DNA of 64,000 nt, from assembly GCA_963978545.1 (NCBI GenBank), contig OZ021723.1:101774002-101838001 (forward strand). Reading direction: 5' to 3'. The DNA is from Linyphia triangularis. Taxonomy: Eukaryota; Arthropoda; Arachnida; Araneae; Linyphiidae. The first letter of the stretch is position 1; each line of letters begins with the position of its first letter. The notes under the pieces were generated by a model, which was not told the DNA's origin, did no database searches, and saw only the letters and a program-made list of their open reading frames with translations. Made by a program: the position numbers and the translations under genes. Below are positions 11,301 through 26,849 of this stretch, in pieces.

Positions 11301-11455
11301 ACTATATTTTACGTCGAGAAATGCAAATTTCACCTATTGAAAATACATGAGGGACGATATTCAATGAATTATTTTTCAAAAAGTAAAAATCTCAATTTTT
11401 TTTCCTTTGGTGAAATTAAAGCTTTTATATAGGAGAATCTCTAATTCCAAATTTA
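8310..11455. repeat. Higher-order repeat, 1,390-bp unit (4 monomers), about 2.25 copies
   Basis: Monomer-specific variants recur at an offset of 1,390 bp. One example is the CATGTTAATTGCAAGGG variant near 9103 and 10493. Others are the GGAAATT..GTCAAAGGCAGTCCAAAACTGG type near 8690 and 10080, and the TATATTCCATGAATT type. One extra T (CCAAATTCTG, near 8371) shifts the first copy by a base. The same block reappears at the window's right end at about 60,553-63,698. Confidence 0.85.
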
Positions 11456-14400
11456 TAACATAAAAAAAATGCGAAATTGGTCAAAGTTTGGTCCAAATCT
11501 GTTCAGTTTAAAAGTTTTTCATCTTTAATTTTCCCATGTTAATTCTATGGGAAATTTCAAATTTTTCAATTTTCACAATCTTTTTACACCTTGTGTCATA
11601 AAAATAATCACCCCAATCAATGTCCACAATCAAATCGTCATTATAACTATATTTTACGTCGAGAAATGCAAATTTCACCTATTGAAAATACATGGGGGTT
11701 CTATATTCAATGAATTATTCTTGAAAAAGTAAAAATCTCAATTTTTTTTCCTTTGGCGAAATTGAAGCTTTTATATAGGAGAATCTACATTTCCAATTTT
11801 TTAACATAAAAAAAAATGCGAAGGTGATCAAAGTTTGGTCCAAATCTGTTCAGTTTAAAAGTTTTTCATCTTTAATTTTCCCATGTTAATTGTATGGGAA
11901 ATTTCAAATTTTTCAATTTTCACAATCTTTTTGCACCTTGTGTGTTAAAAATCATCACCCCAATCAATTTCCACAATCGAATCGTCATTATAACTACAAT
12001 TTACTGCTCAATGTCAAGAAATGCAAATTTCACGTATTGAAAATACATGGTGGACGATATTCAATGAATTATTTTTCAAAAAGTAAAAATCTCATTTTTT
12101 TTTCCTTTGGCGAAATTGAAGCATTTATATAGGAGAATCTCCATTCCCAAATTTTTAATATAAAAAAAATGCGAAGGTTGTCAAAGGTTGGTCCAAATCT
12201 GTGCAGTTTAAATATTTTTCATTTTCAAATTTCCCATGTTAAATGTATAGGAAATTTCAAACTTTGCAATTTTCGAAATTTTACGATCTTTTTAAACCTT
12301 GTGTCATAAAAATCATCACCCCAATCAATTTCCACAATCAAATCGTCATTATAACTACATTTTACTGCTCAATGTCAAGAAATGCAAATTTCACGTATTG
12401 AAAATACATGGGGGACGATATTCAATGAATTATTTTTCAAAAAGTAAAAATCTCAATTTTTTTTAATTTGGCGAAATTGAAGCTTTTATATATTAGAATC
12501 TACATTTCCAATATTTTAACATAAAAAAATGCGAAGGTGGTCAAAGTTTGGTCCAAATCTGTTCAGTTTAAAAGTTTTTCATCTTTAATTTTCCCATGTT
12601 AATTGTATGGGAAATTTCAAATTTTTCAATTTTCACAATCTTTTTACACCTTGTGTCATAAAAATAATCACCCCAAACAATGTCCACAATCAAGTTGTCA
12701 TTATAACTATATTTTACGTCGAGAAATGCAAATTTCACCTATTGAAAATACATGGGGGTTCTATATTCAATGAATTATTCTTCAAAAAGTAAAAATCTCA
12801 ATTTTTTTTTTTGGCGAAATTGAAGCTTTTATATTGGAGAATCTACATTTCCAATTTTTTAACATAAAAAAAATGCGAAGGTGGTCAAAGTTTGGTCCAA
12901 ATCTGTTCAGTTTAAAAGTTTTTCATCTTTAATTTTCCCCATGTTAATTGTATAGGAAATTTCAATTTTCAAAATTTTAAGATCTTTAAGCACCTTGTGT
13001 CAAAAAATCATCACCCCAATCAATTTCCACAATCAAATCGTCATTATAACTACATTTTACTGCTCAATTTTAAGAAATGCAAATTTCACGTATTGAAAAT
13101 ACATGGGGGACGTTATTCAATGAATTATTTTTCAAAAAGTAAAAATCTCATTTTTTTTTCCTTTGGTGAAATTAAAGCTTTTATAAAGGAGAATATCTAA
13201 TTCCAAATTTATAACATAAAAAAAATGCGAAATTGGTCAAAGGTTGGTCCAAATCTGGTCAGTTTAAAAGTTTTTCATCTTTAATTTTCCCTATGTTAAT
13301 TGTATGGAAAATTTCACATTTTTCAATTTTCGCAATCTTTTTCCACCTTGTGTCATAAAAATCATCAATCCAATCAATTTCCACAATCAAATCATCCTTA
13401 TAACTACATTTTACGTCGAGAAATGCAAATTTCACATATTGAAAATACATGGGGGTTCTATATTCTATGAATTATTCTTCAAAAAGTAAAAATCTCAATT
13501 TTTTTTCCTTTGGCGAAATTGAAGCTTTTATATATTAGAATCTACATTTCCAATTTTTTAACATAAAAAAAATGCGAAGGTGGTCAAAGTTTGGTCCAAA
13601 TCTGTTCAGTTTAAAAGTTTTTCATCTTTAATTTTCCCATGTAAATTGTATGGGAAATTTCAAATTTTTCAATTTTCACAATCTTTTACACTTTGTGTCA
13701 TAAAAATCATCACCCCAATCAATGTCCACAATCAAATCGTCATTATAACTATATTTTACGTCGAGAAATGCAAATTTCACGAATTGAAAATACATGGGGG
13801 ACGATATTCAATGAATTATTTTTCAAAAAGTAAAAATCTCAATTTTTTTTAATTTGGCGAAATTGAAGCTTTTATATATTAGAATCTACATTTCCAATAT
13901 TTTAACATAAAAAAATGCGAAGGTGGTCAAAGTTTGGTCCAAATCTGTTCAGTTTAAAAGTTTTTCATCTTTAATTTTCCCATGTTAATTGTATGGGAAA
14001 TTTCAAATTTTTCAATTTTCACAATCTTTTTACACCTTGTGTCATAAAAATAATCACCCCAAACAATGTCCACAATCAAATTGTCATTATAACTATATTT
14101 TACGTCGAGAAATGCAAATTTCACCTATTGAAAATACATGGGGGTTCTATATTCAATGAATTATTCTTCAAAAAGTAAAAATCTCAATTTTTTTTCCTTT
14201 GGCGAAATTGAAGCTTTTATATATTAGAATCTACATTTCCATTTTTTTAACATAAAAAAAAATGCGAAGGTGGTCAAAGTTTGGTCCAAATCTGTTCAGT
14301 TTAAAAGTTTTTCATCTTTAATTTTCCCATGTTAATTGTATAGGAAATTTCAATTTTCAAAATTTTAAGATCTTTAAGCACCTTGTGTCAAAAAATCATC

Positions 14401-17228
14401 ACCCCAATCAATTTCCACAATCAAATCGTCATTATAACTACATTTTACTGCTCAATGTTAAGAAATGCAAATTTCACTTATTGAAAATACATGGGGGACG
14501 ATATTCAATGAATTATAATTCAAAAAGTAAAAATCTCAATTTTTTTTCCTTTGGTGAAATTAAAGCTTTTATATAGGAGAATCTCTAATTCCAAATTTAT
14601 AACATAAAAAAAATGCGAAATTGGTCAAAGGCAGTACAAATCTGATCAGTTTAAATGTTTTTCATCTTTAATTTTCCCTTTGTTAATTGTATGGAAAATT
14701 TCACATTTTTCAATTTTCGCAATCTTTTTGCACCTTGTGTCATAAAAATCATCAATCCAATCAATTTCCACAATCAAATCATCCTTATAACAACATTTTA
14801 CGTAGAGAAATACAAATTTCTTATATTGAAAATACATGGGAGTTCTATATTCAATGAATTATTCTTCAAAAAGTAAAAATCTCAATTTTTTTCCTTTGGC
14901 GAAATTGAAGCTTTTATATTGGAGAATCTATATTTCCAATTTTTTAACATAAAAAAAATGCGAAGGTGGTCAAAGTTTGGTCCAAATCTGTTCAGTTTAA
15001 AAGTTTTTCATCTTTAATTTTCCCTTGTTAATTGTATGGGAAATTTCAAATTTTTCAATTTCACAATCTTTTTACACCTTGTGTCATAAAAATAATCACC
15101 CCAATCAATTTCCACAATCAAATCGTCATTATAACTACATTTTACTGCTCAATGTCAAGAAATGCAAATTTCAAGTATTGAAAGTTCATGGTGGACGATA
15201 TTCAATGAATTATTTTTCAAAAAGTAAAAATCTCAATTTTTTTTCCTTTGGCGAAATTGAAGCTTTTATATAGGAGAATCTACATTTCCAATTTTTTAAC
15301 ATAAAAAAATGCGAAGGTGGTCAAAGTTTGGTCCAAATCTGTTCAGTTTAAAAGTTTTTCATCTTTAATTTTCCCATGTTAATTGTATGGGAAATTTCAA
15401 ATTTTTCAATTTTCACAATCTTTTTGCACCTTGTGTCTTAAAAATCATCACCCCAATCAATTTCCACAATCGAATCGTTATTATAACTACATTTTACTGC
15501 TCAATGTCAAGAAATGCAAATTTCACGTATTGAAAGTACATGGGGGACGATATTCAATGAATTATTTTTCAAAAAGTAAAAATCTCAATTTTTTTTTATT
15601 TGGCGAAATATAAGCTTTTATATATTAGAATCTCCAATTCCAAATTTATAACATAAAAAAAATGTGAAGATGGTCAAAGGTTGGTCCAAATCTGTGCAAT
15701 TTAAATATTTTTCATTTTCAATTTTCCCCATGTTAATTGTATAGGAAATTTCAATTTTCAAAATTTTACGATCTTTTTGCACCTTGTGTCATAAAAATCA
15801 TCCCCCCAATCAATTTCCACAATCAAATCGTCATTATAACTATATTTTACTGCTCAATGTCAAGAAATGCAAATTTCACGTATTGAAAATACATGGGGGA
15901 CGATATTCAATGAATTATTTTTCAAAAAGTAAAAATCTCAATTTTTTTTCCTTTGGTGAAATTAAAGCTTTTATATAGGAGAATCTCTAATTCCAAATTT
16001 ATAACATAAAAAAAATGCGAAATTGGTCAAAGGCAGTCCAAATCTGATCAGTTTAAATGTTTTTCATCTTTAATTTTCCCTTTGTTAATTGTATGGAAAA
16101 TTTCACATTTTTCAATTTTCGCAATCTTTTTGCACCTTGTGTCATAAAAATCATCAATCCAATCAATTTCCACAATCAAATCATCCTTATAACAACATTT
16201 TACGTCGAGAAATACAAATTTCACATATTGAAAATACATGGGGGTTCTATATTCAATGAATTATTCTTCAAAAAGTAAAAATCTCAATTTTTTTCCTTTG
16301 GCGAAATTGAAGCTTTTATATATTAGAATCTACATTTCCATTTTTTTAACATAAAAAAAATGCGAAGGTGGTCAAAGTTTGGTCCAAATCTGTTCAGTTT
16401 AAAAGTTTTTCATCTTTAATTTTCCCATGTTAATTGTATAGGAAATTTCAATTTTCAAAATTTTAAGATCTTTAAGCACCTTATGTTAAAAAATCATCAC
16501 CCCAATCAATTTCCACAATCAAATCGTCATTATAACTACATTTTACTGCTCAATGTTAAGAAATGCAAATTTCACTTATTGAAAATACATGGGGGACGAT
16601 ATTCAATGAATTATAATTCAAAAAGTAAAAATCTCAATTTTTTTTCCTTTGGTGAAATTAAAGCTTTTATATAGGAGAATCTCTAATTCCAAATTTATAA
16701 CATAAAAAAAATGCGAAATTGGTCAAAGGCAGTACAAATCTGTTCAGTTTAAATGTTTTTCATCTTTAATTTTCCCTTTGTTAATTGTATGGAAAATTTC
16801 ACATTTTTCAATTTTCGCAATCTTTTTGCACCTTGTGTCATAAAAATCATCAATCCAATCAATTTCCACAATCAAATCATCCTTATAACAACATTTTACG
16901 TAGAGAAATACAAATTTCACATATTGAAAATACATGGGAGTTCTATATTCAATGAATTATTCTTCAAAAAGTAAAAATCTCAATTTTTTTCCTTTGGCGA
17001 AATTGAAGCTTTTATATTGGAGAATCTACATTTCCAATTTTTTAACATAAAAAAAATGCGAAGGTGGTCAAAGTTTGGTCCAAATCTGTTCAGTTTAAAA
17101 GTTTTTCATCTTTAATTTTCCCATGTTAATTGTATGGGAAATTTCAAATTTTTCAATTTCCACAATCTTTTTACACCTTGTGTCATAAAAATAATCACCC
17201 CAATCAATTTCCACAATCAAATCGTCAT

Positions 17229-19332
17229 TATAACTACATTTTACTGCTCAATGTCAAGAAATGCAAATTTCAAGTATTGAAAGTACATGGGGGACGATAT
17301 TCAATGAATTATTTTTCAAAAAGTAAAAATCTCAATTTTTTTTCCTTTGGCGAAATTGAAGCTTTTATATATTAGAATCTCCATTTCCAAATTTATAGCA
17401 TAAAAAAAATGTGAAGATGGTCAAAGGTTGGTCCAAATCTGTGCAGTTTAAATATTTTTCATTTTCAATTTTCCCCATGTTAATTGTATAGGATATTTCA
17501 ATTTTCCAAATTTTACGATCTTTTTGCACCTTGTGTCAAAAAAATCATCACCCCAATCAATTTCCACAATCAAATCGTCATTATAACTACATTTTACTGC
17601 TCAATGTCATGAAATGCAAATTTCACGTATTGAAAAACCATGGGGGACGATATTCAATGAATTATTTTTCAAAAAGTAAAAATCTCAATTTTTTTTCCTT
17701 TGGTGAAATTAAAGCTTTTATATAGGAGAATCTCTAATTCCAAATTTATAACATAAAAAAAATGGGAAATTGGTCAAAGGCAGTCCAAAACTGGTCAGTT
17801 TAACAGTTTTTCATCTTTAATTTTCCCTATGTTAATTGTATGGAAAATTTCAAATTTTTCAATTTTCGCAATCTTTTTGCACCTTGTGTCATAAAAATCA
17901 TCAATCCAATCAATTTCCACAATCAAATCATCCTTATAACTACATTTTACGTCGAGAAATACAAATTTCACATATTGAAAATACATGGGGGTTCTATATT
18001 CAATGAATTATTCTTCAAAAAGTAAAAATCTCAATTTTTTTTCCTTTGGCGAAATTGAAGCTTTTATATTGGAGAATCTACATTTCCAATTTTTTAACAT
18101 AAAAAAAATGCGAAGGTGGTCAAAGTTTGGTCCAAATCTGTTCAGTTTAAAAGTTTTTCATCTTTAATTTTCCCATGTTAATTGCAAGGGAAATTTCAAA
18201 TTTTTCAATTTTCACAATCTTTTTGCACCTTGTGTCATAAAAATCATCACCCCAATCAATTTCCACAATCAAATCATCCTTATAACTACATTTTACTGCT
18301 CAATGTCAAGAAATGCAAATTTCAAGTATTGAAAGTACATGGGGGACGATATTCAATGAATTATTTTTCAAAAAGTAAAAATCTCAATTTTTTTTCCTTT
18401 GGCGAAATTGAAGCTTTTATATATTAGAATCTCCATTTCCAAATTTATAACATAAAAAAAATGTGAAGATGGTCAAAGGTTGGTCCAAATCTGTGCAGTT
18501 TAAATATTTTTCATTTTCAATTTTCCCCATGTTAATTGTATAGGATATTTCAATTTTCCAAATTTTACGATCTTTTTGCACCTTGTGTCAAAAAAATCAT
18601 CACCCCAATCAATTTCCACAATCAAATCGTCATTATAACTACATTTTACTGCTCAATGTCATGAAATGCAAATTTCACGTATTGAAAAACCATGGGGGAC
18701 GATATTCAATGAATTATTTTTCAAAAAGTAAAAATCTCAATTTTTTTTCCTTTGGTGAAATTAAAGCTTTTATATAGGAGAATCTCTAATTCCAAATTTA
18801 TAACATAAAAAAAATGGGAAATTGGTCAAAGGCAGTCCAAAACTGGTCAGTTTAACAGTTTTTCATCTTTAATTTTCCCTATGTTAATTGTATGGAAAAT
18901 TTCACATTTTTCAATTTTCGCAATCTTTTTGCACCTTGTGTCATAAAAATCATCAATCCAATCAATTTCCACAATCAAATCATCCTTATAACTACATTTT
19001 ACGTCGAGAAATACAAATTTCACATATTGAAAATACATGGGGGTTCTATATTCAATGAATTATTCTTCAAAAAGTAAAAATCTCAATTTTTTTTCCTTTG
19101 GCGAAATTGAAGCTTTTATATTGGAGAATCTACATTTCCAATTTTTTAACATAAAAAAAATGCGAAGGTGGTCAAAGTTTGGTCCAAATCTGTTCAGTTT
19201 AAAAGTTTTTCATCTTTAATTTTCCCATGTTAATTGCAAGGGAAATTTCAAATTTTTCAATTTTCACAATCTTTTTGCACCTTGTGTCATAAAAATCATC
19301 ACCCCAATCAATTTCCACAATCAAATCATCCT
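17229..19332. repeat. Higher-order repeat, 1,052-bp unit (3 monomers), 2 copies
   Basis: The shared variants recur 1,052 bp apart. These are AAATTTCAAGTATTGAAAG, GTCATGAAATGCAAAT with GAAAAACCATGGGGG, and TAATTGCAAGGGAAAT. The crossover points fall inside CACAATCAAATC, where the monomer subtype switches between ATCGTCATT and ATCATCCTT. Confidence 0.85.
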
Positions 19333-19430
19333 TATAACTACATTTTACGTCGAGAAATACAAATTTCACATATTGAAAATACATGGGGGTTCTATATTCA
19401 ATGAATTATTCTTCAAAAAGTAAAAATCTC

Positions 19431-22400
19431 AATTTTTTTCCTTTGGCGAAATTGAAGCTTTTATATATTAGAATCTACATTTCTATTTTTTTAACATAAA
19501 AAAAAATGCGAAGGTGGTCAAAGTTTGGTCCAAATCTGTTCAGTTTAAAAGTTTTTCATCTTTAATTTTCCCATGTTAATTGTATAGGAAATTTCAATTT
19601 TCAAAATTTTAAGATCTTTAAGCACCTTGTGTCAAAAAATCATCACCCCAATCAATTTCCACAATCAAATCGTCATTATAACTACATTTTACTGCTCAAT
19701 GTTAAGAAATGCAAATTTCACTTATTGAAAATACATGGGGGACGATATTCAATGAATTATAATTCAAAAAGTAAAAATCTCAATTTTTTTTCCTTTGGTG
19801 AAATTAAAGCTTTTATATAGGAGAATCTCTAATTCCAAATTTATAACATAAAAAAATGCGAAATTGGTCAAAGGCAGTACAAATCTGATCAGTTTAAATG
19901 TTTTTCATCTTTAATTTTCCCTTTGTTAATTGTATGGAAAATTTCACATTTTTCAATTTTCGCAATCTTTTTGCACCTTGTGTCATAAAAATCATCAATC
20001 CAATCAATTTCCACAATCAAATCAACCTTATAACAACATTTTACGTAGAGAAATACAAATTTCACATATTGAAAATACATGGGAGTTCTATATTCAATGA
20101 ATTATTCTTCAAAAAGTAAAAATCTCAATTTTTTTCCTTTGGCGAAATTGAAGCTTTTATATTGGAGAATCTATATTTCCAATTTTTTAACATAAAAAAA
20201 ATGCGAAGGTGGTCAAAGTTTGGTCCAAATCTGTTCAGTTTAAAAGTTTTTCATCTTTAATTTTCCCATGTTAATTGTATGGGAAATTTCAAATTTTTCA
20301 ATTTTTACAATCTTTTTGCACCTTGTGTGTTAAAAATCATCAATCCAATCAATTTCCACAATCAAATCATCCTTATAACAACATTTTACGTAGAGAAATG
20401 CAAATTTCACCTAATGAAAATACATGGGGGTTCTATATTCAATGAATTATTCTTGAAAAAGTAAAAATCTCAATTTTTTTTCCTTTGGCGAAATTGAAGC
20501 TTTTATATAGGAGAATCTACATTTCCAGTTTTTTAACATAAAAAAAAATGCGAAGGTGATCAAAGTTTGGTCCAAATCTGTTCAGTTTAAAAGTTTTTCA
20601 TCTTTAATTTTCCCATGTTAATTGTATGGGAAATTTCAAATTTTTCAATTTTCACAATCTTTTTGCACCTTGTGTGTTAAAAATCATCACCCCAATCAAT
20701 TTCCACAATCGAATCGTCATTATAACTACATTTTACTGCTCAATGTCAAGAAATGCAAATTTCACGTATTGAAAATACATGGGGGACGATATTCAATGAA
20801 TTATTTTTCAAAAAGTAAAAATCTCATTTTTTTTTCCTTTGGCGAAATTGAAGCATTTATATAGGAGAATCTCCATTCCCAAATTTTTAATATAAAAAAA
20901 ATGCGAAGGTTGTCAAAGGTTGGTCCAAATCTGTGCAGTTTAAATATTTTTCATTTTCAAATTTCCCATGTTAAATGTATAGGAAATTTCAAACTTTGCA
21001 ATTTTCAAAATTTTACGATCTTTTTAAACCTTGTGTCATAAAAATCATCACCCCAATCAATTTCCACAATCAAATCGTCATTATAACTACATTTTACTGC
21101 TCAATGTCAAGAAATGCAAATTTCACGTATTGAAAATACATGGGGGACGATATTCAATGAATTATTTTTCAAAAAGTAAAAATCTCAATTTTTTTCCTTT
21201 GGCGAAATTGAAGCTTTTATATATTAGAATCTACATTTCTATTTTTTTAACATAAAAAAAAATGCGAAGGTGGTCAAAGTTTGGTCCAAATCTGTTCAGT
21301 TTAAAAGTTTTTCATCTTTAATTTTCCCATGTTAATTGTATAGGAAATTTCAATTTTCAAAATTTTAAGATCTTTAAGCACCTTGTGTCAAAAAATCATC
21401 ACCCCAATCAATTTCCACAATCAAATCGTCATTATAACTACATTTTACTGCTCAATGTTAAGAAATGCAAATTTCACTTATTGAAAATACATGGGGGACG
21501 ATATTCAATGAATTATAATTCAAAAAGTAAAAATCTCAATTTTTTTTCCTTTGGTGAAATTAAAGCTTTTATATAGGAGAATCTCTAATTCCAAATTTAT
21601 AACATAAAAAAAATGCGAAATTGGTCAAAGGCAGTACAAATCTGATCAGTTTAAATGTTTTTCATCTTTAATTTTCCCTTTGTTAATTGTATGGAAAATT
21701 TCACATTTTTCAATTTTCGCAATCTTTTTGCACCTTGTGTCATAAAAATCATCAATCCAATCAATTTCCACAATCAAATCAACCTTATAACAACATTTTA
21801 CGTAGAGAAATACAAATTTCACATATTGAAAATACATGGGAGTTCTATATTCAATGAATTATTCTTCAAAAAGTAAAAATCTCAATTTTTTTCCTTTGGC
21901 GAAATTGAAGCTTTTATATTGGAGAATCTATATTTCCAATTTTTTAACATAAAAAAAATGCGAAGGTGGTCAAAGTTTGGTCCAAATCTGTTCAGTTTAA
22001 AAGTTTTTCATCTTTAATTTTCCCATGTTAATTGTATGGGAAATTTCAAATTTTTCAATTTTTACAATCTTTTTGCACCTTGTGTGTTAAAAATCATCAA
22101 TCCAATCAATTTCCACAATCAAATCATCCTTATAACAACATTTTACGTAGAGAAATGCAAATTTCACCTATTGAAAATACATGGGGGTTCTATATTCAAT
22201 GAATTATTCTTGAAAAAGTAAAAATCTCAATTTTTTTTCCTTTGGCGAAATTGAAGCTTTTATATAGGAGAATCTACATTTCCAGTTTTTTAACATAAAA
22301 AAAAATGCGAAGGTGATCAAAGTTTGGTCCAAATCTGTTCAGTTTAAAAGTTTTTCATCTTTAATTTTCCCATGTTAATTGTATGGGAAATTTCAAATTT

Positions 22401-22945
22401 TTCAATTTTCACAATCTTTTTGCACCTTGTGTGTTAAAAATCATCACCCCAATCAATTTCCACAATCGAATCGTCATTATAACTACATTTTACTGCTCAA
22501 TGTCAAGAAATGCAAATTTCACGTATTGAAAATACATGGGGGACGATATTCAATGAATTATTTTTCAAAAAGTAAAAATCTCATTTTTTTTTCCTTTGGC
22601 GAAATTGAAGCATTTATATAGGAGAATCTCCATTCCCAAATTTTTAATATAAAAAAAATGCGAAGGTTGTCAAAGGTTGGTCCAAATCTGTGCAGTTTAA
22701 ATATTTTTCATTTTCAAATTTCCCATGTTAAATGTATAGGAAATTTCAAACTTTGCAATTTTCAAAATTTTACGATCTTTTTAAACCTTGTGTCATAAAA
22801 ATCATCACCCCAATCAATTTCCACAATCAAATCGTCATTATAACTACATTTTACTGCTCAATGTCAAGAAATGCAAATTTCACGTATTGAAAATACATGG
22901 GGGACGATATTCAATGAATTATTTTTCAAAAAGTAAAAATCTCAA
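19431..22945. repeat. Higher-order repeat, about 1,757-bp unit (5 monomers), 2 copies
   Basis: The two units start near 19,431 and 21,187. They share rare variants such as ACATTTCTATTTTTTTAAC, ATCAACCTTATAACAAC, CACCTTGTGTGTTAAAAATCATCAATCC, TTATTCTTGAAAAAG, CATTTCCAGTTTTTTAAC and GAAGCATTTATATAGG. They diverge at about 21,190 versus 22,946 (TTCCTTTGG versus TTAATTTGG). Confidence 0.85.
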
Positions 22946-25900
22946 TTTTTTTTAATTTGGCGAAATTGAAGCTTTTATATATTAGAATCTACATTTCCAA
23001 TATTTTAACATAAAAAAATGCGAAGGTGGTCAAAGTTTGGTCCAAATCTGTTCAGTTTAAAAGTTTTTCATCTTTAATTTTCCCATGTTAATTGTATGGG
23101 AAATTTCAAATTTTTCAATTTTCACAATCTTTTTACACCTTGTGTCATAAAAATAATCACCCCAAACAATGTCCACAATCAAATTGTCATTATAACTATA
23201 TTTTACGTCGAGAAATGCAAATTTCACCTATTGAAAATACATGGGGGTTCTATATTCAATGAATTATTCTTCAAAAAGTAAAAATCTCAATTTTTTTTTC
23301 TTTGGCGAAATTGAAGCTTTTATATTGGAGAATCTACATTTCCAATTTTTTAACATAAAAAAAATGCGAAGGTGGTCAAAGTTTGGTCCAAATCTGTTCA
23401 GTTTAAAAGTTTTTCATCTTTAATTTTCCCCATGTTAATTGTATAGGAAATTTCAATTTTCAAAATTTTAAGATCTTTAAGCACCTTGTGTCAAAAAATC
23501 ATCACCCCAATCAATTTCCACAATCAAATCGTCATTATAACTACATTTTACTGCTCAATTTTAAGAAATGCAAATTTCACGTATTGAAAATACATGGGGG
23601 ACGATATTCAATGAATTATAATTCAAAAAGTAAAAATTTCAATTTTTTTTCCTTTGGTGAAATTAAAGCTTTTATATAGGAGAATCTCTAATTCGAAATT
23701 TATAACATAAAAAAAATGCGAAATTGGTCAAAGGTTGGTCCAAATCTGGTCAGTTTAAAAGTTTTTCATCTTTAATTTTCCCCATGTAAATTGCATGGGA
23801 AATTTCAAATTTTTCAATTTTCACAATCTTTTTACACCTTGTGTCATAAAAATCATCACCCCAATCAATGTCCACAATCAAATCGTCATTATAACTATAT
23901 TTTACGTCGAGAAATGCAAATTTCACCTATTGAAAATACATGGGGGTTCTATATTCAATGAATTATTCTTCAAAAAGTAAAAATCTCAATTTTTTTTCCT
24001 TTGGCGAAATTGAAGCTTTTATATAGGAGAATCTACATTTCCAGTTTTTTAACATAAAAAAAAATGCGAAGGTGGTCAAAGTTTGGTCCAAATCTGTTCA
24101 GTTTAAAAGTTTTTCATATTTAATTTTCCCAAGTTAATTGTATGGGAAATTTCAAATTTTTCAATTTTCACAATCTTTTTGCACCTTGTGTCTTAAAAAT
24201 CATCACCCCAATCAATTTCCACAATCGAATCGTTATTATAACTACATTTTACTGCTCAATGTCAAGAAATGCAAATTTCACGTATTGAAAGTACATGGGG
24301 GACGATATTCAATGAATTATTTTTCAAAAAGTAAAAATCTCAATTTTTTTTCCTTTGGTGAAATTAAAGCTTTTATATAGGAGAATCTCTAATTCCAAAT
24401 TTATAACATAAAAAAAATGCGAAATTGGTCAAAGGCAGTCCAAATCTGATCAGTTTAAATGTTTTTCATCTTTAATTTTCCCTTTGTTAATTGTATGGAA
24501 AATTTCACATTTTTCAATTTTCGCAATCTTTTTGCACCTTGTGTCATAAAAATCATCAATCCAATCAATTTCCACAATCAAATCATCCTTATAACAACAT
24601 TTTACGTCGAGAAATACAAATTTCACATATTGAAAATACATGGGGGTTCTATATTCAATGAATTATTCTTCAAAAAGTAAAAATCTCAATTTTTTTCCTT
24701 TGGCGAAATTGAAGCTTTTATATATTAGAATCTACATTTCCATTTTTTTAACATAAAAAAAAATGCGAAGGTGGTCAAAGTTTGGTCCAAATCTGTTCAG
24801 TTTAAAAGTTTTTCATCTTTAATTTTCCCATGTTAATTGTATAGGAAATTTCAATTTTCAAAATTTTAAGATCTTTAAGCACCTTGTGTCAAAAAATCAT
24901 CACCCCAATCAATTTCCACAATCAAATCGTCATTATAACTACATTTTACTGCTCAATGTTAAGAAATGCAAATTTCACTTATTGAAAATACATGGGGGAC
25001 GATATTCAATGAATTATAATTCAAAAAGTAAAAATCTCAATTTTTTTTCCTTTGGTGAAATTAAAGCTTTTATATAGGAGAATCTCTAATTCCAAATTTA
25101 TAACATAAAAAAAATGCGAAATTGGTCAAAGGCAGTACAAATCTGATCAGTTTAAATGTTTTTCATCTTTAATTTTCCCTTTGTTAATTGTATGGAAAAT
25201 TTCACATTTTTCAATTTTCGCAATCTTTTTGCACCTTGCGTCATAAAAATCATCAATCCAATCAATTTCCACAATCAAATCATCCTTATAACAACATTTT
25301 ACGTAGAGAAATGCAAATTTCACCTATTGAAAATACATGGGGGTTCTATATTCAATGAATTATTCTTCAAAAAGTAAAAATCTCAATTTTTTTTCCTTTG
25401 GCGAAATTGAAGCTTTTATATAGGAGAATCTACATTTCCAATTTTTTAACATAAAAAAAAATGCGAAGGTGATCAAAGTTTGGTCCAAATCTGTTTAGTT
25501 TGAAAGTTTTTCATCTTTAATTTTCCCATGTTAATTGTATGGGAAATTTCAAATTTTTCAATTTTCACAATCTTTTTGCACCTTGTGTGTTAAAAATCAT
25601 CACCCCAATCAATTTCCACAATCGAATCGTCATTATAACTACATTTTACTGCTCAATGTCAAGAAATGCAAATTTCACGTATTGAAAATACATGGGGGAC
25701 GATATTCAATGAATTATTTTTCAAAAAGTAAAAATCTCAATTTTTTTTCCTTTGGCGAAATTGAAGCTTTTATATATTAGAATCTACATTTCCGATATTT
25801 TAACATAAAAAAATGCGAAGGTGGTCAAAGTTTGGTCCAAATCTGTTCAGTTTAAAAGTTTTTCATCTTTAATTTTCCCCATGTTAATTGTATGGGAAAT

Positions 25901-26849
25901 TTCAAATTTTTCAATTTTCACAATCTTTTTACACCTTGTGTCATAAAAATAATCACCCCAAACAATGTCCACAATCAAATTGTCATTATAACTATATTTT
26001 ACGTCGAGAAATGCAAATTTCACCTATTGAAAATACATGGGGGTTCTATATTCAATGAATTATTCTTCAAAAAGTAAAAATCTCAATTTTTTTTCTTTGG
26101 CGAAATTGAAGCTTTTATATTTGAGAATCTAGATTTCCAATTTTTTAACATAAAAAAAATGCGAAGGTGGTCAAAGTTTGGACCAAATCTGTTCAGTTTA
26201 AAAGTTTTTCATCTTTAATTTTCCCCATGTTAATTGTATAGGAAATTTCAATTTTCAAAATTGTAAGATCTTTAAGCACCTTGTGTCAAAAAATCATCAC
26301 CCCAATCAATTTCCACAATCAAATCGTCATTATAACTACATTTTACTGCTCAATGTTAAGAAATGCAAATTTCACGTATTGAAAATACATGGGGGACGAT
26401 ATTCAATGAATTATAATTCAAAAAGTAAAAATTTCAATTTTTTTTCCTTTGGTGAAATTAAAGCTTTTATATAGGAGAATCTCTAATTCCAAATTTATAA
26501 CATAAAAAAAATGCGAAATTGGTCAAAGGTTGGTCCAAATCTGGTCAGTTTAAAAGTTTTTCATCTTTAATTTTCACCATGTAAATTGTATGGGAAATTT
26601 CAAATTTTTCAATTTTCACAATCTTTTTACACCTTGTGTCATAAAAATCATCACCCCAATCAATGTCCACAATCAAATCGTCATTATAACTATATTTTAC
26701 GTCGAGAAATGCAAATTTCACCTATTGAAAATACATGGGGGTTCTATATTCAATGAATTATTCTTCAAAAAGTAAAAATCTCAATTTTTTTTCCTTTGGC
26801 GAAATTGAAGCTTTTATATAGGAGAATCTACATTTCCAATTTTTTAACA

